DNA from: Cohnella fermenti
Lineage (GTDB): Bacteria; Bacillota; Bacilli; Paenibacillales; Paenibacillaceae
Assembly (NCBI RefSeq): GCF_004801405.1
Contig: NZ_SSOB01000012.1
Span: 123,896-187,895 of the forward strand
Reading direction: 5' to 3'
DNA: 64,000 nt
A program made the translations under genes and the position numbers. Shown here piece after piece: positions 7,992 through 18,028 of this stretch. The notes under the pieces are model-generated. The model was given only the letters and a program-made list of their open reading frames with translations, made no database searches and was not told the DNA's origin. Each line of letters begins with the position of its first letter. Position 1 is the first letter of the stretch.

Positions 7992-9101
7992 TCAGTCCGA
8001 CAGCCGATCCCGAATTTGGACGAGGCGCGGCAAGCATTCGAAGAACGCGTCTACGATCTCGGGGTCGAAGTGCCGTCCGCGTTCCTCATGGAACAGCTTC
8101 TCGATCCGCTCGAGCGGCCAGGCGGCTTTGTATACCCGCTCGGCGCTGAGCGCGTCGAACACGTCGGCGACGGCGGTGATGCGGCCGTAGATGTGGATCT
8201 CCTCGCCGCGAAGGCCGTTCGGATAGCCGCTGCCGTCCCACTTCTCATGGTGCTGCTCGGCGACGATGGAGGCGGCGAGCAGCAGCTCGCGCCGCGAGCC
8301 GCGAAGCAGTTGGTGCCCGATCTTGGTGTGGGCCTTGATCGTGTCGTACTCTTCGTCCGTCAGCTTGCCGGGCTTGTTCAGCACGGCGTCGGGGATGGCG
8401 ACCTTGCCGATATCGTGCATGGGAGAGGCGGTGCGGAGCACGTCCGCCTCCCGTTCGGGCAGGCCGAGCGTCAGCGCCAGCTCGTACGAATACTCGGCGA
8501 CCCGGCGCACATGGTTGCCGGTCTCCTTCGAGCGAAGCTCGCCGATCTCGCCCATCGTCGAGATGATCTCCCGCTGCGTATCGGCGATCTCCAGATGAAG
8601 CATAACCGATTCGAGAGATTTGCCGGCGTAAGAGGCGGCGAGCGAGAGAAGCTCCATATCGCGCTTCGTGAACGTCTCGGATTCGGTCAGCTTGTTGACC
8701 GCCTGGTAAGCCCCGATAATGCTGCCGTCGTTGTTGCGGAACGGAATCGTAATCATCGACTTCGTGACGTAGCCGGACTTCCGGTCGTTGTCGGCATTAT
8801 GCCGCGGGTCCGCATAGGCATCTTCGATGATGACCGGCTCCCCGGTCGCGATTGCATGGCCGACGACGCCGCTGCCGGCCGGGATGCGAATCTCCTTGAC
8901 GCCATGGGCGACGGTCGTGTACAGCTCCTGCCGGATCTCGTCGATCAGCCAGACGGTGCAGCGATCCGCGACGATCATCTCCCTGCCCATGTTCGCCATC
9001 AGCACAAGCACCCGATCAAGCGACGTTTCCCCCGTGATTTTGGCCATATAGTCGAAGATAATCGCAAGCAACTGGTCCGAGGTCAGATCCGTTCTGTGCA
9101 A
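7992..9101 (-). CDS. GAF domain / HD-GYP domain cyclic-di-GMP phosphodiesterase-like protein
   Basis: 369 residues. Residues about 20-165 form a GAF sensor domain (DRCTVWLIDE, GVVGHAIATGEPVIIEDAY). Residues about 180-365 form an HD-GYP domain with intact motifs: ASPMHDIGKVAIPD (HD pair), AHTKIGH, EQHHEKWDGSGYPNGLRGEEI (HHExxxGxGYP) and ITAVADVFDALS. HD-GYP enzymes hydrolyse cyclic di-GMP, and the GAF domain probably adjusts activity to a small ligand or redox state. No membrane segments, so cytoplasmic. Just upstream the leader has ACAGATAGG twice in tandem (near 9135), possibly regulatory. Single-gene unit. Confidence 0.92.
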   Translation of the reverse strand: MHRTDLTSDQLLAIIFDYMAKITGETSLDRVLVLMANMGREMIVADRCTVWLIDEIRQELYTTVAHGVKEIRIPAGSGVVGHAIATGEPVIIEDAYADPRHNADNDRKSGYVTKSMITIPFRNNDGSIIGAYQAVNKLTESETFTKRDMELLSLAASYAGKSLESVMLHLEIADTQREIISTMGEIGELRSKETGNHVRRVAEYSYELALTLGLPEREADVLRTASPMHDIGKVAIPDAVLNKPGKLTDEEYDTIKAHTKIGHQLLRGSRRELLLAASIVAEQHHEKWDGSGYPNGLRGEEIHIYGRITAVADVFDALSAERVYKAAWPLERIEKLFHEERGRHFDPEIVDAFFECLPRLVQIRDRLSD

Positions 9102-9254
9102 GCGAGAACGCCCCCTTATTCCGATAGCCTATCTGTCCTATCTGTGTATAAGGTATATTCGCGTTACCCAAAGTCGAATCCTGCCAAACAATGACGATTA
9201 TTTGGAAAAAAGTATCATTAGTAATACCGCGCCCCATTCGGCGATTCGCCAAAC

Positions 9255-9297
9255 GAAAAAACTCCGCCGACGCCTGCGGAATGCAGGGAGGGCGGAG
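9255..9297 (-). terminator. Terminator of the pepF gene
   Basis: On the minus strand CTCCGCC and GGCGGAG pair around an inner hairpin, followed by a run of six T (seen as A at 9256-9261). Confidence 0.85.
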
Positions 9298-9342
9298 CGA
9301 AGCGGCTGCGTGCCAGTAATGTGGGGCGCAGGCTGCGAAAGG

Positions 9343-11145
9343 TTATGCGCGGTCTGCCGTCAGCTTCTCCATCTGCTCGATCAGGTCCTCGAAGACGCTC
9401 ATCGCCTGGGCGATCGGCTCCGGCGTGGACATGTCGACGCCGGCCTTCTTCAGGATGTTGATCGGATAGTCGCTGCCGCCGCTCTTCAGGAAGCCGAGGT
9501 AGCGGTCGACCGCCGGTTGCCCTTCTTCGAGAATCTGCTTGGCGAAGCTCGTCGCCGCGGAGAAGCCGGTCGCGTACTTGTAGACGTAGAAGCTCGTGTA
9601 GAAGTGGGGAATCCGGGCCCATTCCATCTCGATATCCTTGTCGACGACCATGCCGTCGCCGTAATACTTCGTGTTCAGACCGTAATAGATCTCGCACAGG
9701 TCCGCAGGGGTGAGAGACTCGCCGGCTTCGGTTCGCGCGTGAACGATCTTCTCGAACTCCGCGAACATCGTCTGACGGAATACCGTCGTCCGGAATTGAT
9801 CCGCGTAATACGTCAGCAGGTACATTTTCTCCTTCGGATCGGTCGACTTGTTCAGCAGGTAATCCATCAGGAGCGCTTCATTCAGCGTCGAGGCGACCTC
9901 GGCGAGGAAGATCGGGTACTGCGCGTCGCGATATTCGTTGTTCCCGTCCGAGTAATAGGAATGCATCGCATGGCCCATCTCGTGCGTGAGCGTGAACATG
10001 CTGTTCAGGTTGTCCTTGTGGTTGAGCAGCACGTACGGGTGGGTGCCGAACGCTCCCCAACTGTAGGCGCCGCTGCGCTTGCCTTCATTCTCGTAGACGT
10101 CGATCCAGCCGTCCTCGAATCCGCCTTGGAGGACAGTGCGGTAGTCGTTGCCGAGAGGGGCGAGGCTGTCGTACACCGTCTTCTTGGCCTGATCGTACGT
10201 GACGTCCATGTCGAAGTCGTCGACGAGCGGCGTGAACAGGTCGTACATGTGCAGCTCGTCGAGCTTCAGCAGCTTCTTGCGCAGCGCCATGTAGCGGTGC
10301 ATGAGCGGCAGATGCTCGTGGATGGTGGAGATCAGGTTGTCGTAGACGCTCTGCGGGATGTTGTCGCCGAACAGCGACATCTCGAGAGCGGACGGGTAGC
10401 TGCGGGCATTCGCGTAGAAAATATTCTTGTTCACATTGGCGTTAAGAGTGGCTGCGAGCGTATTGCGGAGCTTGCCGTACGTGTCGTACACCGCCTTGAA
10501 CGCTTCGCGCCGCACTTCGGGATTGCGGCTCTCGAGGAATTGGATGTAGCGGCCGTGCGTCAGCTCGACCTCTTCGCCCTTGTCGTTCTTCACCTTCGGG
10601 AACTTCAGGTCCGCGTTGTTGAGCATGCCGAAGATCGTGCTCGGAGCTTGCGAGACGTTGCCGACCTGCGCGAGCAGCGATTCCTCGTTCTTGGACAGGA
10701 CGTGCGGCTTCTGGCGCAGCATCTCTTCGAGCGTACGCTTGTATGTAGGCTTCAGGGAAGGGTCCGCGATGAGCTTCTTCAGATCTTCTTCGCTGAACGC
10801 AAGAATCTCGGGAGTGATGAAGGAGAGTGCTTCGTTCACTTCGACGCTGAGGCGCTTCGTCTTCTCGGCGAGCGACTGGTACTTGCCCTCGGCCATGTCC
10901 TCGTGATGGTGCATGTTCGCGTAGACGTACAGTCGCTCCGCGAGCAAGGACACCTCGTCCTCGAGCTCGAAGCAGCGGTTGATCGAAGCGGCGTCCGCAA
11001 GCTTGCCTTCGAAGGCTGCGACCTCGGCGACCTGCTTGCGGGCCTTCTCGTATTCCTGGTCCCAATCGGCCTGGCTGGCATACAGGTCCTCCAGGCGCCA
11101 ATGATGGGCGGCGTCCGTCTCGCTGCGCTTGGGCAGTTGATTCAT
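9343..11145 (-). CDS. pepF: Oligoendopeptidase F (M3 family)
   Basis: 600 residues from the ATG at 11145, preceded by AAGGAGGTCATCTGAT. The family N-terminus WRLEDLYASQADWDQEYEKA starts about 15 residues in. The zinc site is FTLTHEMGHAMHSYYS (HExxH) with the downstream ligand in FLAEVASTLNEALL. LGIDYDG-like parts are absent, but the end AKQILEEGQPAVDRYLGFLKSGGS is typical of PepF. It cleaves peptides of roughly 7-17 residues in the cytoplasm. Oddity: the frame stays open upstream to an ATG at 11298 with its own GGGAGGT, which would add a signal-peptide-like N-terminus (see findings). Confidence 0.94.
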   Translation of the reverse strand: MNQLPKRSETDAAHHWRLEDLYASQADWDQEYEKARKQVAEVAAFEGKLADAASINRCFELEDEVSLLAERLYVYANMHHHEDMAEGKYQSLAEKTKRLSVEVNEALSFITPEILAFSEEDLKKLIADPSLKPTYKRTLEEMLRQKPHVLSKNEESLLAQVGNVSQAPSTIFGMLNNADLKFPKVKNDKGEEVELTHGRYIQFLESRNPEVRREAFKAVYDTYGKLRNTLAATLNANVNKNIFYANARSYPSALEMSLFGDNIPQSVYDNLISTIHEHLPLMHRYMALRKKLLKLDELHMYDLFTPLVDDFDMDVTYDQAKKTVYDSLAPLGNDYRTVLQGGFEDGWIDVYENEGKRSGAYSWGAFGTHPYVLLNHKDNLNSMFTLTHEMGHAMHSYYSDGNNEYRDAQYPIFLAEVASTLNEALLMDYLLNKSTDPKEKMYLLTYYADQFRTTVFRQTMFAEFEKIVHARTEAGESLTPADLCEIYYGLNTKYYGDGMVVDKDIEMEWARIPHFYTSFYVYKYATGFSAATSFAKQILEEGQPAVDRYLGFLKSGGSDYPINILKKAGVDMSTPEPIAQAMSVFEDLIEQMEKLTADRA

Positions 11146-11298
11146 ATCAGATGACCTCCTTGGAATAATGGAATCGCGGGACTTCGCGGCGACTTCCCGT
11201 CCGGAGATCGGGAACGCCTTCGCGCTCGGCTCCGCTGCGGTGCACCATAAAGACAAAGCCGCCAGAACGGCGGCGGACGACAGGACATACGGCTTCAT
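11146..11298 (-). other. In-frame 5' extension of pepF encoding a signal-peptide-like segment
   Basis: An ATG at 11298 has a GGGAGGT box (11305-11311) at good spacing. Reading on without a stop it gives MKPYVLSSAAVLAALSLWC, then TAAEPSAKAF and a polar stretch, and runs into the pepF start. The segment PRRSSD is simply the translated pepF ribosome binding site. It is either an alternative start or a decayed leader. Confidence 0.35.
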
Positions 11299-11354
11299 GA
11301 ACGGACCTCCCAAATCTGGTAGCGGTTGCCGTTCTAGTATGTCCTGCCAAGCGA

Positions 11355-11534
11355 TCAGCTACCCGCCGTGAAGACGGTGTAGACGATCAGGAAGAAAGCG
11401 AAGGCGACGAGAACGAGCGAGATGATCGCCATTCCCCGCTTCAGCTTCTGCGGAATGTTGTCCCGCTGCCAGATCAGCACGGCTGCGAGCACGAATGCGG
11501 CTAACGCGAAGATGAGTGTCGGGTTGTCTTCCAA
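11355..11534 (-). CDS. Small two-helix membrane protein, 59 residues, TTG start
   Basis: Begins at a TTG (11534) with AGGAGGT nine bases upstream. The product starts MEDNPTLIFALAAFVLAAVL, followed by a short polar loop with the basic stretch QKLKR, then a second hydrophobic helix IISLVLVAFAFFLIVYTVF and a short tail TAGS. Both ends are predicted outside or near the membrane surface. The strong ribosome binding site and the clean two-helix pattern support a real gene despite the size. Function unknown. It lies between the small gene at 11572 and pepF, all on the minus strand. Confidence 0.7.
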   Translation of the reverse strand: MEDNPTLIFALAAFVLAAVLIWQRDNIPQKLKRGMAIISLVLVAFAFFLIVYTVFTAGS

Positions 11535-11571
11535 GCGGCTGCGACCTCCTGCGAATACGGGCTACGGGCGA

Positions 11572-11805
11572 TTAGATGGAGCGAAGAGCTTGAAGCGTCG
11601 CCTTGAGCTGCTCTTCCCCGTCGGGGAAATCCTGCGCCGTGAAGCGCCTCTCGGCCCAGTTCATCAGCTCCGGGCGGCTGAGGAACCGATGGCATTCCTC
11701 TCCCCATTGATCGGAGATCTCGCGGACGACGAGCGTCTTGCCTTGCACCTCGACGGTGAGCATGTTGTAGTTGTCGTGCTTGTAGATCACATGTTTGGCG
11801 AACAT
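11572..11805 (-). CDS. Conserved-type hypothetical protein, 77 residues
   Basis: MFAKHVIYKHDNYNMLTVEV opens a beta-rich, soluble protein with no signal peptide or membrane segment. TGGAGG lies 9 bp before the ATG. The stop is 37 bp before the TTG of the small membrane protein gene, so they are probably co-transcribed. The upstream region has a 22-bp sequence repeated twice (11831-11852 and 11860-11881). I do not recognise the family. Confidence 0.65.
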   Translation of the reverse strand: MFAKHVIYKHDNYNMLTVEVQGKTLVVREISDQWGEECHRFLSRPELMNWAERRFTAQDFPDGEEQLKATLQALRSI

Positions 11806-11830
11806 TGCGAATCGGCCTCCAGTGGGCTGC

Positions 11831-11881
11831 CTAGGGGCATTATGACATGCTTGGTATCCCTAAGGGCATTATTGCATGCTT
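11831..11881. repeat. Two direct copies of a 22-bp sequence, 29-bp period
   Basis: CTAGGGGCATTATGACATGC(TT) at 11831-11852 and CTAAGGGCATTATTGCATGC(TT) at 11860-11881. It lies directly ahead of the minus-strand 77-residue gene; on that strand each copy contains an ATAATG, which resembles a -10 box. Confidence 0.7.
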
Positions 11882-12083
11882 TTATCATAGAAGAGATGCG
11901 CCTAGAAATCAAATGCACGATACCTTGGGAATATTCCCATTATCAGGGCTTTATTTTACATAAATTAGGGACGTTCGGGCGGCTGCGGGAGGATGCGCGA
12001 AAGCGCTGTTTTTCCTGACGCAGAGCCGTTTTCCCGCTCTCCCGAAGAGGCGGCAAAACAATATGGAACAAAACGTTCACATA

Positions 12084-12112
12084 TTGCGTCTTGACAACGA
12101 ATCGGGTATAAT
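12084..12112 (+). promoter_or_regulatory. Promoter of the cold-shock gene
   Basis: TATAAT at 12107-12112 lies 17 bp after TTGCGT (12084-12089). A TTGACA at 12091 sits too close to serve as its -35. The transcript would have a leader of about 40 nt with the hairpin TCGCCG-ATTGA-CGGCGA (12120-12136) before the TAGGAGG site. Confidence 0.7.
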
Positions 12113-12157
12113 AATCTCATTCGCCGATTGACGGCGAGATTTTAGGAGGTTTTTCAT

Positions 12158-12355
12158 TTGAGAGGAACAGTTAAGTGGTTTAACGCAGAGAAGGGCTATG
12201 GCTTCATCTCCGTAGAGGACGGCAACGACATTTTCGTTCACTTCTCTGCGATCCAAGGCGACGGCTTCAAGACCTTGGATGAAGGTCAAGCGGTTGAGTT
12301 CGAAATCACGCAAGGCAACCGCGGAGCCCAAGCATCGAACGTGGTGAAACTGTAA
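12158..12355 (+). CDS. Cold-shock protein (CspA/CspD family)
   Basis: 65 residues, a complete cold-shock domain. The RNA-binding motifs are [11 protein letters not shown] (RNP1) and DIFVHFSAI (RNP2). The start is a TTG with TAGGAGG nine bases before; the product starts [15 protein letters not shown] exactly as in the family. It binds single-stranded nucleic acid and acts as an RNA chaperone. It has its own promoter and is followed by a strong terminator, so it is a single-gene unit. Confidence 0.95.
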   Translation: MRGTVKWFNAEKGYGFISVEDGNDIFVHFSAIQGDGFKTLDEGQAVEFEITQGNRGAQASNVVKL

Positions 12356-12405
12356 GTCTCGCGCCTCGCGAAGACTTATCGCATATCACGAAAGAGCGCT
12401 AAAGA

Positions 12406-12438
12406 AAGACCTCCGGCACTCGGGTCGGAGGTCTTTTT
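12406..12438 (+). terminator. Terminator of the cold-shock gene
   Basis: AAGACCTCCG and CGGAGGTCTT pair around a 9-nt loop, followed by TTTTTAT. Confidence 0.9.
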
Positions 12439-12562
12439 ATTGATATTTGGCAGGTGTAAGATATCCGCCTGCATTGCTGCTTGCATTGCGGGCACGTCTC
12501 CGCAGCTTGGAGACGCAGACCGAGCCGCGCCAATAAAGGCAGCGAAGCCGCCGATCGGCAGG

Positions 12563-12744
12563 AATTTATGTGAAATTTCACATTCGTGCCGCTCGATAAC
12601 GGGCAGGTTGGGCGATTCTATGTGAAAAATAGCATACATGGAGAAAATTCCGGCGCGAGTTGCCGCATATATGCTAAAAACCACATAAAAAGCCGCGAAT
12701 GCCGCCCGATTCAAGCCGACGAATGTGAAAAATCATATAAAATC
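12563..12744. repeat. Palindrome array A: four units, 52/51/52-bp spacing
   Basis: Imperfect palindromes of the form ATGYGAAAAWYCRCAT begin at 12568, 12620, 12671 and 12723. The spacers (for example GATAACGGGCAGGTTGGGCG) match those of arrays B and C in order and length, so this is one copy of a composite element of about 180 bp. It lies between the 3' ends of csp and mnmA. It can be translated in either direction into 17-residue pseudo-repeats, but lacks a start with a ribosome binding site. Confidence 0.85.
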
Positions 12745-12807
12745 GCAATCACCATCGGACCAGAGGAGCGGGCGGGGAGCTGCCGGCGAGATGGGCAGGG
12801 CCGCCCG

Positions 12808-12841
12808 GCCACTCGACCCGGCGGCGATCAGGTCGAGTGGC
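12808..12841 (-). other. Hairpin after mnmA
   Basis: Perfect 11-bp arms GCCACTCGACC (12808-12818) and GGTCGAGTGGC (12831-12841) just behind the mnmA stop. No T-run, so it is a possible 3'-end stabiliser or weak terminator. Confidence 0.55.
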
Positions 12842-12843
12842 GG

Positions 12844-14781
<1,938 letters not shown>

Positions 14782-14783
14782 TT

Positions 14784-15944
14784 ATGCCGATTATTTATTT
14801 CGATCATGCGGCGACGTCCCCGATGCGCCCGGAGGCAATCGGGGCTTATGCGGACGCCGCGGCCAGGGGGCCGGGCAACCCGTCGAGCCAACACGCCGGA
14901 GGGCGTGCGGCGCGGGCGATGCTCACGGCGGCCCGGGACTGCCTGGCGAACATCCTGCGCTGCGACCCGGGCGAACTCGTCTTCACCGGAGGCGGCACCG
15001 AGGGCGACAACGCCGCCTTGTACGGAGCGGCGCGCGCACAGCGGCTCCGCACCGGAAGGGATCGCATCGTCACGACCGCGATCGAGCATCATGCCGTGCT
15101 CGGCGCCTGCCGCAAGCTTGAGGCCGAAGGCTTCAAGCTTACGGTGCTGCCCGTGGACGGAGAGGGCATCGTTCCCGTTGCCGCCGCGGAAGAGGCGATC
15201 AAGGACGACGTCGCCGTCGTCAGCGTCATGTACGGCAACAACGAGGTCGGCTCGCTGCAGCCGGTCCGCGAGATCGGGAAGCTCGCGCAGGAACGCGGGG
15301 CGGCGATGCACGTCGACGCCGTCCAGGCGCTCGGCTACGAGCCGCTCGACCTCGGCGCGCTGCCGGTCGACCTGCTCAGCCTGTCCGCGCACAAGATCGG
15401 CGGCCCGCAAGGCGTCGGCGCTCTCTACGTGCGCAAGGGCACGCCGTTCGAGTCCACGGCCAGAGGCGGCTCGCAGGAGAAGAGCCGCCGCGCCGGCACC
15501 GAGAACGTCGCCGGCATCGCCGCCTTCGCGAAGGCGGCGGAGCTGGCCGCCGCAGGGCTTGACGGGCGCCGCGGGCAGGCGGAAGCCGTCCGCGCGAAGC
15601 TGCTGTCGGAGCTTGACGCGCTAATCGGCGCGGACGCTTACCGGCTCAACGGTCCGACAGACGCGGAGAAGCGGCTGCCGCACATCGTGAACGTCAGCTT
15701 CCCCGGCCTCTCGAACGAGACGATGCTGATGAATCTCGACCTGTCGGGAGTTGCGGCGTCGGCCGGGTCGGCCTGCACGGCGGGCTCGCTGCAGCCTTCG
15801 CACGTTTTGATCGCTATGGGACTTGAGACTCATTTTCTCCAATCGGCGATCCGCTTCAGCTTCGGAATGGGCAATAATATAGAAGAAGCGGAAAAAACCG
15901 CGAAAATCATTGCAACCATTACGAAGCGTTTGCGTAATAGATAA
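14784..15944 (+). CDS. Cysteine desulfurase (NifS/IscS family, YrvO-like)
   Basis: 386 residues. A PLP enzyme that releases sulfur from cysteine as a persulfide. Visible features: IYFDHAATSPMRPEA at the start, TTAIEHHAVLGAC, HVDAVQAL, the PLP lysine in SLSAHKIGGPQG and the active-site cysteine in SAGSACTAGSLQPSH, followed by IRFSFG. The position behind cymR and beside mnmA matches Bacillus YrvO, the dedicated sulfur donor of MnmA, and makes that its likely job here; a role in Fe-S assembly cannot be excluded. Ribosome binding site AAGAGAGAAGCG. Confidence 0.95.
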   Translation: MPIIYFDHAATSPMRPEAIGAYADAAARGPGNPSSQHAGGRAARAMLTAARDCLANILRCDPGELVFTGGGTEGDNAALYGAARAQRLRTGRDRIVTTAIEHHAVLGACRKLEAEGFKLTVLPVDGEGIVPVAAAEEAIKDDVAVVSVMYGNNEVGSLQPVREIGKLAQERGAAMHVDAVQALGYEPLDLGALPVDLLSLSAHKIGGPQGVGALYVRKGTPFESTARGGSQEKSRRAGTENVAGIAAFAKAAELAAAGLDGRRGQAEAVRAKLLSELDALIGADAYRLNGPTDAEKRLPHIVNVSFPGLSNETMLMNLDLSGVAASAGSACTAGSLQPSHVLIAMGLETHFLQSAIRFSFGMGNNIEEAEKTAKIIATITKRLRNR

Positions 15945-15983
15945 CAAGCGCCTCGAATCGCGAGGTGGCCGCACATAAGAACC

Positions 15984-16490
15984 GTGCAGCAATTGATCGG
16001 ACTTCCCGTGTTTCTGCAGAACGGCAAGAAGGCCGGGCGCATCCGGGACGTCGGGTTCGACGAATTCTGGCAGCTCTCCTGCATCGTCCTGGACTCGCAG
16101 GTTTGGTTCCGGCGAGCCGTTCGCATCGTGCGTTGGGCGGATGTCATGAAGTGCGGCGGCGACGCCGTCATCATTGCAAGCCGGCAAGCGATCGCGACGA
16201 TAAGGGCACGCGAGCTGTTGCGCTCCTTCCATACCGGTGTTGTCCAACTGAGGGAGCTTCCCGTATTTACGGAGGATGGACAAGAGCTCGGCCGCGTATC
16301 GGATGTTTATTTTCCGAAGACCGAGGGTACACAAATAATAGGATACGAATTGACGGACGGATTTCTCGCGGATGTGTTCGAGGGTCGGCGGAAGCTGCTG
16401 CTTCCCGAAGGGCCCGAGGGCGTCACTCTGGGCGAAGACGCCATCCTGGTTCCCGCTTCGTGCGAACGGGTCCTGGAGAGGGATCCCTAA
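15984..16490 (+). CDS. PRC-barrel domain protein (YrrD-like)
   Basis: 168 residues starting at GTG 15984. Two PRC-barrel repeats are seen: QQLIGLPVFLQNGKKAGRIRDVGF (residues 2-25) and RELPVFTEDGQELGRVSDVYF (about 90-110). There are no membrane segments or signal peptide. B. subtilis yrrD, in the same neighbourhood, has this architecture; function is unknown, and PRC barrels usually mediate protein or RNA contacts. The start is tentative because the best box (CGAGGTGG) is 17 bp away. Confidence 0.8.
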   Translation: MQQLIGLPVFLQNGKKAGRIRDVGFDEFWQLSCIVLDSQVWFRRAVRIVRWADVMKCGGDAVIIASRQAIATIRARELLRSFHTGVVQLRELPVFTEDGQELGRVSDVYFPKTEGTQIIGYELTDGFLADVFEGRRKLLLPEGPEGVTLGEDAILVPASCERVLERDP

Positions 16491-16514
16491 ATCGGAAAGA
16501 TTAGGTGATAATCG

Positions 16515-16727
16515 ATGATGAGATGCCCGAACTGCAACTCCAAGGATATCGGCAAGATCGGCTCCCACCAATTCTATTGCTGGAGCTGCTTTATCGAATT
16601 GACAGTGAACGGAGACAAGATGTCCGTTTACCAAGTGGAAGAGGACGGGACGCTGAGCTCCCTGGACGACTTGTTCTTCAGCGAATCGCTTCCGGCCGCC
16701 ATTCAGGCGAACGGCTTGCAAGCGTAA
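16515..16727 (+). CDS. Small zinc-ribbon protein, 70 residues
   Basis: MMRCPNCNSKDIGKIGSHQF continues into YCWSCFIEL, so CPNC and CWSC form a likely zinc ribbon in the first 30 residues. The rest is acidic. TTAGGTGATAA precedes the ATG. It follows the PRC-barrel gene by 24 bp and is probably co-transcribed. Such small ribbons near yrrD occur in Bacillales; the function is unknown. Confidence 0.75.
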   Translation: MMRCPNCNSKDIGKIGSHQFYCWSCFIELTVNGDKMSVYQVEEDGTLSSLDDLFFSESLPAAIQANGLQA

Positions 16728-16795
16728 CGTTTATTTGGTTTACGGATTTTAATCCGGTGTGTGATTTTATTTACTCTGCGAATAAGACAACGAGA

Positions 16796-16837
16796 GCGGG
16801 GGCGTGGCCGGACAAGCGGCGGGCGCCCCTGTTTTGT
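16796..16837 (+). terminator. Possible terminator after the zinc-ribbon gene
   Basis: GGGGGCG and CGCCCCT pair over a loop of about 20 nt, followed by GTTTTG. The T-run is short, so it is weak. Confidence 0.45.
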
Positions 16838-16925
16838 CATGCGCACGTTTACGACTCCGAACAAGTACGCATACTGAGTAGCATCAAGGCCGACAGCGGC
16901 GGCCGTACGATTCGGGGGTAACACG

Positions 16926-17996
16926 TTGAACCGGTTCACCCACAGCCGGCTGTTCGCCGTGCTCGTCTACGCGATCCTGGCGCTGCTCGCTCTCTATCTG
17001 CTTATTCTCGTCCGTCCGCTGCTCGTCTCCGTGTATGATTTTCTCAAGGCGGTCCTCGCTCCGTTCCTCATCGCCATGATCATCGCTTACGTGCTCAATC
17101 CGGTCGTCGGGCTGCTGCACGAGCGCAAGGTGCCGAGAACGGCCGCCGTGCTGCTCATCTACGCGCTCTTCGTGTTCGGCTGTGCGGTGGTCGCCGTCAA
17201 CGTGACGCCGATGTTCGCGGGACAGGTGCGGGAGCTGAGCGAGCACATGCCGGAATTCACGATGAAGGCGCAGAGTTTGATCGATCATCTGAACAACAAC
17301 AAGTCGTTCCCGGAGAGTGTGCAGACCGGAATCGACCGGGCGATCGCGGGCGTCGAGAAGCAGATTGCCGACCGTCTGGCCGCGTTCATGAACAACATTG
17401 GAGCCGTCGTGAACGTCGTGTTCCTGGCGATGATCGTGCCGTTCCTCGCGTTCTATATCCTGAAGGACATGCGCGTGATCGAACGAACCGTGTTCAAGTA
17501 TGTGCCGAGGGACAAGCGGCAGGGGATGTCGAGGCTGCTGAAGGAGATCGACGAAGCGCTCGGCAGCTACATTCGCGGGCAGTTGCTCGTGTCGGTGTGC
17601 ATCGGGGCGCTGGCTTACGCCGGCTATCTGATCATCGGCATGCCGTACCCTCTGCTGATGGCTTTTTTCGTCGCGGTGTTCGATATCATTCCTTACCTTG
17701 GGCCGTACTTCGGCGCGCTTCCGGCCTTGGCCATGGCGATGACAATCTCTTGGAAAATGGCGCTGATGGTCGCAATCGTCAATATGGCGTGTCAGTTCCT
17801 GGAGAGCAACGTAATCAGCCCGCAGGTCGTCGGCCGTTCGATGCACGTTCACCCGCTCACGATCATCTTTGTCCTGCTGGTCGGAGGGGAGCTCGCGGGG
17901 ATCGTCGGCCTGCTGCTGGCGGTGCCGTTCTACGCGGCGATGAAGGTCGTCGTGCAGCATCTGTTCGCTTATTATGTAAGGAGAAAAACCGCCTGA
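16926..17996 (+). CDS. AI-2E family transporter (YrrI-like)
   Basis: 356 residues with seven to eight hydrophobic segments in the order of the family: two at the start (FAVLVYAILALLALYLLILV), a polar coiled region (about 95-140), then a cluster ending LAGIVGLLLAVPFYAAMKV. The family motif region FFVAVFDIIPYLGPYFGALP is present. Members export autoinducer-2 or, in other branches, exchange Na+ for H+ or Li+; the substrate here is unknown. The start is a TTG with GGGGG nearby. The position upstream of alaS matches yrrI of B. subtilis. Confidence 0.88.
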   Translation: MNRFTHSRLFAVLVYAILALLALYLLILVRPLLVSVYDFLKAVLAPFLIAMIIAYVLNPVVGLLHERKVPRTAAVLLIYALFVFGCAVVAVNVTPMFAGQVRELSEHMPEFTMKAQSLIDHLNNNKSFPESVQTGIDRAIAGVEKQIADRLAAFMNNIGAVVNVVFLAMIVPFLAFYILKDMRVIERTVFKYVPRDKRQGMSRLLKEIDEALGSYIRGQLLVSVCIGALAYAGYLIIGMPYPLLMAFFVAVFDIIPYLGPYFGALPALAMAMTISWKMALMVAIVNMACQFLESNVISPQVVGRSMHVHPLTIIFVLLVGGELAGIVGLLLAVPFYAAMKVVVQHLFAYYVRRKTA

Positions 17997-18028
17997 GGCG
18001 CACAGAAGGCTTGTATGGAGGAAAATCG

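Larger units (their letters stand above)
11806..12157. other. 352-bp intergenic region between divergent small gene and csp
   Basis: Holds the 29-bp-period direct repeat, a perfect 14-bp palindrome TGGGAATATTCCCA (11926-11939) and the csp promoter and leader. No further gene seen. Confidence 0.6.

Noticed and set aside
8016..9194. 392-residue frame opposite the HD-GYP gene
   Set aside because: The HD-GYP/GAF product has all its motifs on the other strand; this frame has none.
12091..12096. TTGACA as -35 box of the csp promoter
   Set aside because: It is only 10 bp from TATAAT; TTGCGT at 12084 gives the correct 17-bp spacing.
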